64,000 nt of DNA from Diaminobutyricibacter sp049994905. GTDB taxonomy: Bacteria; Actinomycetota; Actinomycetes; Actinomycetales; Microbacteriaceae. The stretch covers positions 868,001-932,000 of the forward strand of contig NZ_CP188258.1 of the NCBI RefSeq assembly GCF_049994905.1, in the 5' to 3' direction. A program made the translations under genes and the position numbers. Shown in pieces: positions 59,619-64,000 of the stretch (within the stretch, counting starts at the first letter, position 1; each line of letters begins with the position of its first letter). The notes beneath the pieces are model-generated. The model searched no databases. It saw nothing but the letters and a program-made list of their open reading frames with translations, and was not told the origin of the DNA.

Positions 59619-59804
59619 TTACACGCTGGCGAGGTCGCCAGGGGGGAGTCTGTCGTCGTACGTGAAGGCGAGCCAGTCGGCGTATTCATGGTCTTGGCCG
59701 ATCCCGCAATTGCAGGTTACGGCGATGAGGCCGGCGTTTTTGGTGAGTCGGTAACGCTCGAGATGTTCGATGCCGAGCAGAATCATCGGGTTGCTGATGT
59801 CCAT
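59619..59804 (-). CDS. Possible 61-residue hypothetical protein
   Basis: MDISNPMILLGIEHLERYRL, then TKNAGLIAVTCNCGIGQDHE, then YADWLAFTYDDRLPPGDLASV. It is compact, soluble, mixed alpha/beta-looking, with a Cys-x-Cys. AGGAAGG is 11 bases before the ATG and a palindrome stands upstream. The composition is plausible for a real gene but no family is recognised. It may be a remnant. Confidence 0.35.
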   Translation of the reverse strand: MDISNPMILLGIEHLERYRLTKNAGLIAVTCNCGIGQDHEYADWLAFTYDDRLPPGDLASV

Positions 59805-59822
59805 AGTTGGCGCGCCTTCCTG

Positions 59823-59839
59823 TTCCGGTCTTACCGGAA
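59823..59839. promoter_or_regulatory. 17-bp palindrome TTCCGGT-CTT-ACCGGAA
   Basis: Perfect 7-bp arms with a 3-bp centre, about 19 bp upstream of the possible small gene and about 325 bp upstream of the giant surface protein. It could be an operator for either. No T-tract follows, so a terminator is unlikely. Confidence 0.5.
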
Positions 59840-60164
59840 GAGACAGCGACAGGTTGCAGCCGATAACGCGGTGCGCGCCCCCCAGTCAGGGGGGGCAAAG
59901 GATGGAAGCGAAACCGGTACGTGATCGCGACGCGTGTCCGTGCGGCCGCCCCACCCCCGCTCGCGAGCAATCGCAGCGCGTTGGATGACCAGGCGCGCGA
60001 GTTGGTCAGCAAGGAATTTGCGCAGTGCGCGATATGGGACCGACTCGGTTGTGTCTATGGCACCAAGGAACTCTCGGCAGCCCGAAAGGACGAGCGCATC
60101 GTCACGGATGAGCTCGCGTCGATGCGACCGTTTGTCGGATCGGGCCCACAAAGGTGAGGTGCTT

Positions 60165-63100
60165 GTGCTTATTTCTGCCCCGGCGATGAAGGCAGGGCGC
60201 GCAACGATCGCGTTCGGCACGGCGCTAGCTCTGATCGTGGCGATGTTCGCCATGGTCCTTTCGAGTGCGTCGCCGGCGCAAGCCGCTGGGCTTTTGTGCA
60301 ACGGGACAACTATCTACGGGTTGGTTCCGGACAATCCTGCCGTCTTCAATACGGTCACGAGTCTCGTGAGTATCGATGGTGGCTCCGTCGGCAACGCCCA
60401 GTTGAGCGCGACCCTCCAGTCGCGGAGCCCGGTCGACAACGTGTTCCAGAACGCGCTCGCCATTTCGGTCGACGGCTCCACAGCCTTCGCCGCGGCGGAC
60501 CAAGGGACCACCGTCCGCCGCCTCGATTCCGCCACTGACACGTGGTCATCATTTCCCGGACGCCCTCAGGGCGCCCCAGGTGACGTCGTCGTCGGCGGCG
60601 CAATCGACCCGACCACCGGGATCTACTACTTCGGCGATCTGGGAGGGACCCTCAGCAACCCCGGTGTCGGACAGGTGTTCGGCTTCGACACGACGACGAA
60701 TCAGATGATCAGTTCCGCTCCGCTGCTCACCTTTCCCGCGATCGCCGGCGAAACGAACGGCGACATCGCCTTCGACGGTGCCGGAAACCTCTATATCGTC
60801 ACTTCCGGTGCGACAACCGGCGAACTGCTGACGACTGCAGCCCCAATTCCGCGGACCGCAGCGCAGGCGAGGCAGGTAGCCACGACGTTGCTGAGCACTT
60901 TCCCGCTGCCCGCCGGAGCCACCGCCTCCGTCAACGGAATCGCCTTCGACGCGACCGGAGCTCTGTATCTCAGCCTGTCCGGTGCAGCCACCGGCGGTGT
61001 GTTCTCGATCGATCCGGGAACGGGGACCCCTCAATCCACGCTGACGCCGCTGTCGACCACTCTGGCCGGTCCCAGCGGCACCGGCCTCGTCGACCTCGCC
61101 AGCTGTTCGTTCCCGCCGAGCTTGAGCGTGCAGAAGAACGTCGTCTCGCGTGTCAACCCGACCGATCAGTTCACGTTGCAGGCGACGGGACCCTCGATCA
61201 GCCTGCCCGTGACAGCGACGACCACCGGCACCGCGACGGGACTCCAGCAGACCAGCGACGGGCAGACGCTTCAGGCAGGCCCTGCACTCGCCCGGTTCAA
61301 CGACACGTATACAGCGACGGAGACCGCAGCGGGCACGACGGACTTGTCGCACTACGTGACGACGTACTCCTGCGTAGATGTCGTCAACGCCACCAATCCG
61401 CAGTTCCCGATCTCTGGGACAGGCACGACCGCCTCGTTCACCCTTGCACCTGCTAGTGAGTCCCCGTCGGTCGTGTGCACCTTCACGAACGAGGCGAGGA
61501 CGCCGTCCCTGGCATTGACGAAGACAGCGAACCCCACCACGGTGACGGCAACCGGTGACACCGTCACATATACCTTCCAGGTCACGAACAGCGGAAACAC
61601 GACCCTGACTGGGATCGGCGTTGACGAGACGGCGTTCTCTGGAACGGGAACCTTGCCTGCCCCGACGTGCGACACGACCACCCTCGACCCCGGTGAGAGC
61701 ACCCAGTGCACGACCACCTACTCCGCGACGGCCGCAGACATCGCCGCGGGCACAATCACCAATACCGCCGTCGCGAGCGGGCAGGATACGGGTCTCGGGA
61801 TGGTGACGAGTCCTTCTGCGTCGGCTGTTGTCACGGTCACTCCGGCGGTGCCGGCGTTGGCGTTGACGAAGACGGCGGACCCGGGCACGGTGACTGCGGC
61901 GGGTGACACGGTCACCTATACCTTCCATGTCACGAACACCGGCAACGTCACGGTCGACAACATTGCTGTTGCGGAGGGCAGTTTCTCGGGAACCGGGAGT
62001 GTGTCGGCGATTACCTGCACCGCCACCACTCTGGTGGCGGGTGCGTCCACGGACTGCACTGCCACCTATCAGGTCAGCCAGGCTGACATTGATGCCGGTC
62101 AGGTCATCAACGATGCGACCGCGACCGGTGACGACCCGGCCGGTGGCCTGGTTACCAGTCCGTTGGCGACCGCGACGGTCACCGCAACCGCCAGCCCGGC
62201 ACTGTCGCTGACGAAGGCGGCCGATCCGACGACGGTGACGGGTGCGGGTCAGAGTGTGGTCTATACGTTCCAGGTCACCAACACCGGTAACACCACGGTG
62301 ACCTCGGTTGTGGTGGCGGAGACCGGGTTCTCCGGGGCGGGCAGCCTGCCGGCCCCGAGTTGTGATGCGACCTCCCTGGCTCCGGGGGAGAGCACCCAGT
62401 GCACGACGACCTACACCACCACTGCTGCGGATATGAGTGCGGCCACGATCGATAACAGTGCCGTGGCTACCGGTTTGGATCCTGGGGCCGGGATGGTGAC
62501 GAGTCCTTCTGCGTCGGCTGTTGTCACGGTCACTCCGGCGGTGCCGGCGTTGGCGTTGACGAAGACGGCGGACCCGGGCACGGTGACTGCGGCGGGTGAC
62601 ACGGTCACCTATACCTTCCATGTCACGAACACCGGCAACGTCACGGTCGACAACATTGCTGTTGCGGAGGGTGATTTCTCGGGAACCGGTAGCTTGTCGG
62701 CGATTACCTGCACCGCCACCACTCTGGTGGCGGGTGCGTCCACGGACTGCACTGCCACCTATCAGGTCAGCCAGGCTGACATTGATGCCGGTCAGGTCAT
62801 CAACGATGCGACCGCGACCGGTGACGACCCGGCCGGTGGCCTGGTTACCAGTCCGTTGGCGACCGCGACGGTCACCGCAACCGCCAGCCCGGCACTGTCG
62901 CTGACGAAGGCGGCCGACCCGACGACGGTGACGGGTGCGGGTCAGAGTGTGGTCTATACGTTCCAGGTCACCAACACCGGTAACACCACGGTGACCTCGG
63001 TTGTGGTGGCGGAGACCGGGTTCTCCGGGGCGGGCAGCCTGCCGGCCCCGAGTTGTGATGCGACCTCCCTGGCTCCGGGGGAGAGCACCCAGTGCACGAC

Positions 63101-64000
63101 GACCTACACCACCACTGCTGCGGATATGAGTGCGGCCACGATCGATAACAGTGCCGTGGCTACCGGTTTGGATCCTGGGGCCGGGATGGTGACGAGTCCT
63201 TCTGCGTCGGCTGTTGTCACGGTCACTCCGGCGGTGCCGGCGTTGGCGTTGACGAAGACGGCGGACCCGGGCACGGTGACTGCGGCGGGTGACACGGTCA
63301 CCTATACCTTCCATGTCACGAACACCGGCAACGTCACGGTCGACAACATTGCTGTTGCGGAGGGCAGTTTCTCGGGAACCGGGAGTGTGTCGGCGATTAC
63401 CTGCACCGCCACCACTCTGGTGGCGGGTGCGTCCACGGACTGCACTGCCACCTATCAGGTCAGCCAGGCTGACATTGATGCCGGTCAGGTCATCAACGAT
63501 GCGACCGCGACCGGTGACGACCCGGCCGGTGGCCTGGTTACCAGTCCGTTGGCGACCGCGACGGTCACCGCAACCGCCAGCCCGGCACTGTCGCTGACGA
63601 AGGCGGCCGACCCGACCAGCGGCACGGCTCCCGGCGACACCGTCACCTACTCCTTCCACATCACCAACACCGGCAACGTCTCGATCACGAACATCACCGT
63701 GGCAGAGGGAACCTTCACGGGCACGGGCGGATCACCGGTCATCACCTGTCCCGCCGGCGCCACCTCGCTCGCTCCCGGGAACAGCGCCATCTGCACCGCC
63801 CCCTACGTCCTCACCCAGGCCGACGTCGACGCCGGACACGTGGACAACACCGCCACCGCCACCGGAACAGACACCGGCAACGGTCCCGTCACCAGCAACG
63901 AATCCGACGTCACCGTCTCAATCCCGCCGACGCCCGCGCTCACCCTGAAGAAGACCGCCAGCACGTCGACGATCGACGCCGCCGGGCAGACGATCACCTA
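60165..64000 (+). CDS. Giant DUF11-repeat surface protein (partial, continues beyond the window)
   Basis: At least 1278 codons from GTG 60165 (GGTGAGG upstream; an in-frame ATG at 60186). Signal peptide: FGTALALIVAMFAMVLSSASPAQA, cleaved near residue 45. Residues ~46-310 form a beta-propeller-like region (AISVDGSTAFAAADQGTTVRRLDSATDTW, DIAFDGAGNLYIV, GIAFDATGALYLS). A SpaA-like segment ends at CTFTNEA. From about 445 on, successive ~115-residue DUF11 Ig-like modules follow (ALTKTADPGTVTAAGDTVTY, then TFHVTNTGN), each with paired Cys. It is secreted and probably cell-wall bound; the sorting signal lies outside the window. Confidence 0.88.
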   Translation, partial: MLISAPAMKAGRATIAFGTALALIVAMFAMVLSSASPAQAAGLLCNGTTIYGLVPDNPAVFNTVTSLVSIDGGSVGNAQLSATLQSRSPVDNVFQNALAISVDGSTAFAAADQGTTVRRLDSATDTWSSFPGRPQGAPGDVVVGGAIDPTTGIYYFGDLGGTLSNPGVGQVFGFDTTTNQMISSAPLLTFPAIAGETNGDIAFDGAGNLYIVTSGATTGELLTTAAPIPRTAAQARQVATTLLSTFPLPAGATASVNGIAFDATGALYLSLSGAATGGVFSIDPGTGTPQSTLTPLSTTLAGPSGTGLVDLASCSFPPSLSVQKNVVSRVNPTDQFTLQATGPSISLPVTATTTGTATGLQQTSDGQTLQAGPALARFNDTYTATETAAGTTDLSHYVTTYSCVDVVNATNPQFPISGTGTTASFTLAPASESPSVVCTFTNEARTPSLALTKTANPTTVTATGDTVTYTFQVTNSGNTTLTGIGVDETAFSGTGTLPAPTCDTTTLDPGESTQCTTTYSATAADIAAGTITNTAVASGQDTGLGMVTSPSASAVVTVTPAVPALALTKTADPGTVTAAGDTVTYTFHVTNTGNVTVDNIAVAEGSFSGTGSVSAITCTATTLVAGASTDCTATYQVSQADIDAGQVINDATATGDDPAGGLVTSPLATATVTATASPALSLTKAADPTTVTGAGQSVVYTFQVTNTGNTTVTSVVVAETGFSGAGSLPAPSCDATSLAPGESTQCTTTYTTTAADMSAATIDNSAVATGLDPGAGMVTSPSASAVVTVTPAVPALALTKTADPGTVTAAGDTVTYTFHVTNTGNVTVDNIAVAEGDFSGTGSLSAITCTATTLVAGASTDCTATYQVSQADIDAGQVINDATATGDDPAGGLVTSPLATATVTATASPALSLTKAADPTTVTGAGQSVVYTFQVTNTGNTTVTSVVVAETGFSGAGSLPAPSCDATSLAPGESTQCTTTYTTTAADMSAATIDNSAVATGLDPGAGMVTSPSASAVVTVTPAVPALALTKTADPGTVTAAGDTVTYTFHVTNTGNVTVDNIAVAEGSFSGTGSVSAITCTATTLVAGASTDCTATYQVSQADIDAGQVINDATATGDDPAGGLVTSPLATATVTATASPALSLTKAADPTSGTAPGDTVTYSFHITNTGNVSITNITVAEGTFTGTGGSPVITCPAGATSLAPGNSAICTAPYVLTQADVDAGHVDNTATATGTDTGNGPVTSNESDVTVSIPPTPALTLKKTASTSTIDAAGQTIT
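61797..63616 (+). repeat. 693-bp tandem DNA repeat (about 2.6 copies) in the DUF11 gene
   Basis: Copies start at about 61797, 62490 and 63183 (for example TGGTGACGAGTCCTTCTGCG begins at 61801, 62494 and 63187). The third copy ends near 63616 where the sequence diverges. Each period is 231 codons, two DUF11 modules. Copies differ at very few bases. Copies 1 and 3 agree (GGCAGTTTCTC, GGGAGTGTGTCG) where copy 2 has GGTGATTTCTC and GGTAGCTTGTCG. Flanking modules at 61500-61796 and after 63616 are the same fold but clearly diverged at the DNA level. Confidence 0.92.

Larger units (their letters stand above)
59405..60164. other. Divergent intergenic region between the fibre operon and the giant surface protein
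   Basis: About 760 bp. It holds a possible 61-residue gene on the minus strand (59619-59804), a 17-bp palindrome at 59823-59839 and, at the right end, a GGTGAGG ribosome site for the surface protein. Several other overlapping short frames have no family resemblance. Confidence 0.5.

Noticed and set aside
59831..60301. 156-codon minus-strand frame in the fibre/adhesin control region
   Set aside because: It overlaps the signal peptide region of the adhesin on the other strand, lacks a ribosome site and has no known pattern.
61797..63616. CRISPR or satellite interpretation of the tandem repeat
   Set aside because: Period is 693 bp, in frame, without spacers or palindromic units; it codes DUF11 modules.
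60549..63659. 1036-codon open frame on the minus strand, rich in Arg and Gly
   Set aside because: It is the antisense of the DUF11 gene, created by the high GC and the repeat structure. Its Arg-rich composition is a codon-position shadow, and the plus strand codes recognisable Ig-like modules.

Overview
The window is GC-rich, densely packed bacterial DNA with an actinobacterial gene repertoire: a LytR-CpsA-Psr wall ligase, a GT87-type membrane glycosyltransferase, many GTG starts and ATGA stop/start overlaps, LacI/ROK/GntR/TetR regulators, and a surface protein with an LAXTG-type sorting signal. The family mix fits Microbacteriaceae or a close relative; that placement is inference. No rRNA, tRNA, CRISPR array or phage was seen.

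Layout. 1-11 kb: cell-envelope and mixed genes (partial phosphatidylserine decarboxylase-like protein, GT87 membrane protein, LCP ligase, a tandem DUF1254 pair, a TRIC channel, an M20 amidohydrolase, a His-rich 54-residue protein). 10.5-12.2 kb: a DUF4386 membrane protein and a divergent TetR gene around three 13-bp operators. 12.3-13.7 kb: an MFS exporter broken by a frameshift. 13.8-28.5 kb: a large catabolic and uptake locus. It has an aldehyde dehydrogenase, an M24-fold enzyme and a hydroxyisobutyrate-dehydrogenase-like enzyme, then a divergent LacI gene, a complete five-gene branched-chain-amino-acid-type ABC transporter, an FCD GntR regulator, a VOC protein, and a fused E1 alpha-beta plus E2 of a 2-oxoacid dehydrogenase. 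Operator-like palindromes for both regulators are visible.

28.5-31.8 kb: stand-alone genes (MDR oxidoreductase, ABM monooxygenase-like protein, CorA, HdeD). HdeD is cut off by the tail of an IS3-type transposase, next to a stub of a LacI gene. 32.0-41.6 kb: a divergent sugar locus. A sugar ABC transporter and a ROK regulator lie on the minus strand. On the plus strand are an MDR dehydrogenase, a sugar isomerase/epimerase-like protein, a GH63-type hydrolase closely resembling glucosylglycerate/mannosylglycerate hydrolases, a ThuA protein and a glycerate kinase. Together these suggest uptake of a glycosylglycerate, hydrolysis to sugar plus glycerate, and phosphorylation of the glycerate.

42-54.6 kb: an accessory stretch with a lipoprotein, a truncated SDR gene, a membrane protein and a six-gene minus-strand operon (unknown 182-residue protein, DUF4331 protein, DyP peroxidase, crotonase, sulfite-oxidase-type molybdoenzyme, Ni/Co permease). 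A divergent MerR-SDR pair sits beside it, followed by DUF389 and DUF1275 membrane proteins and an aldo/keto reductase interrupted by an in-frame TAG.

55-64 kb: an OmpR-type response regulator without an adjacent kinase, then a tightly overlapping five-gene operon for secreted proteins with SipW/TasA-like signal peptides and their own SipW-type signal peptidase. Divergent from it is a huge DUF11-repeat surface protein that runs off the window and contains 693-bp near-identical tandem DNA repeats. This last locus looks like a surface-fibre or adhesin assembly system and is the best candidate in the window for under-described biology.
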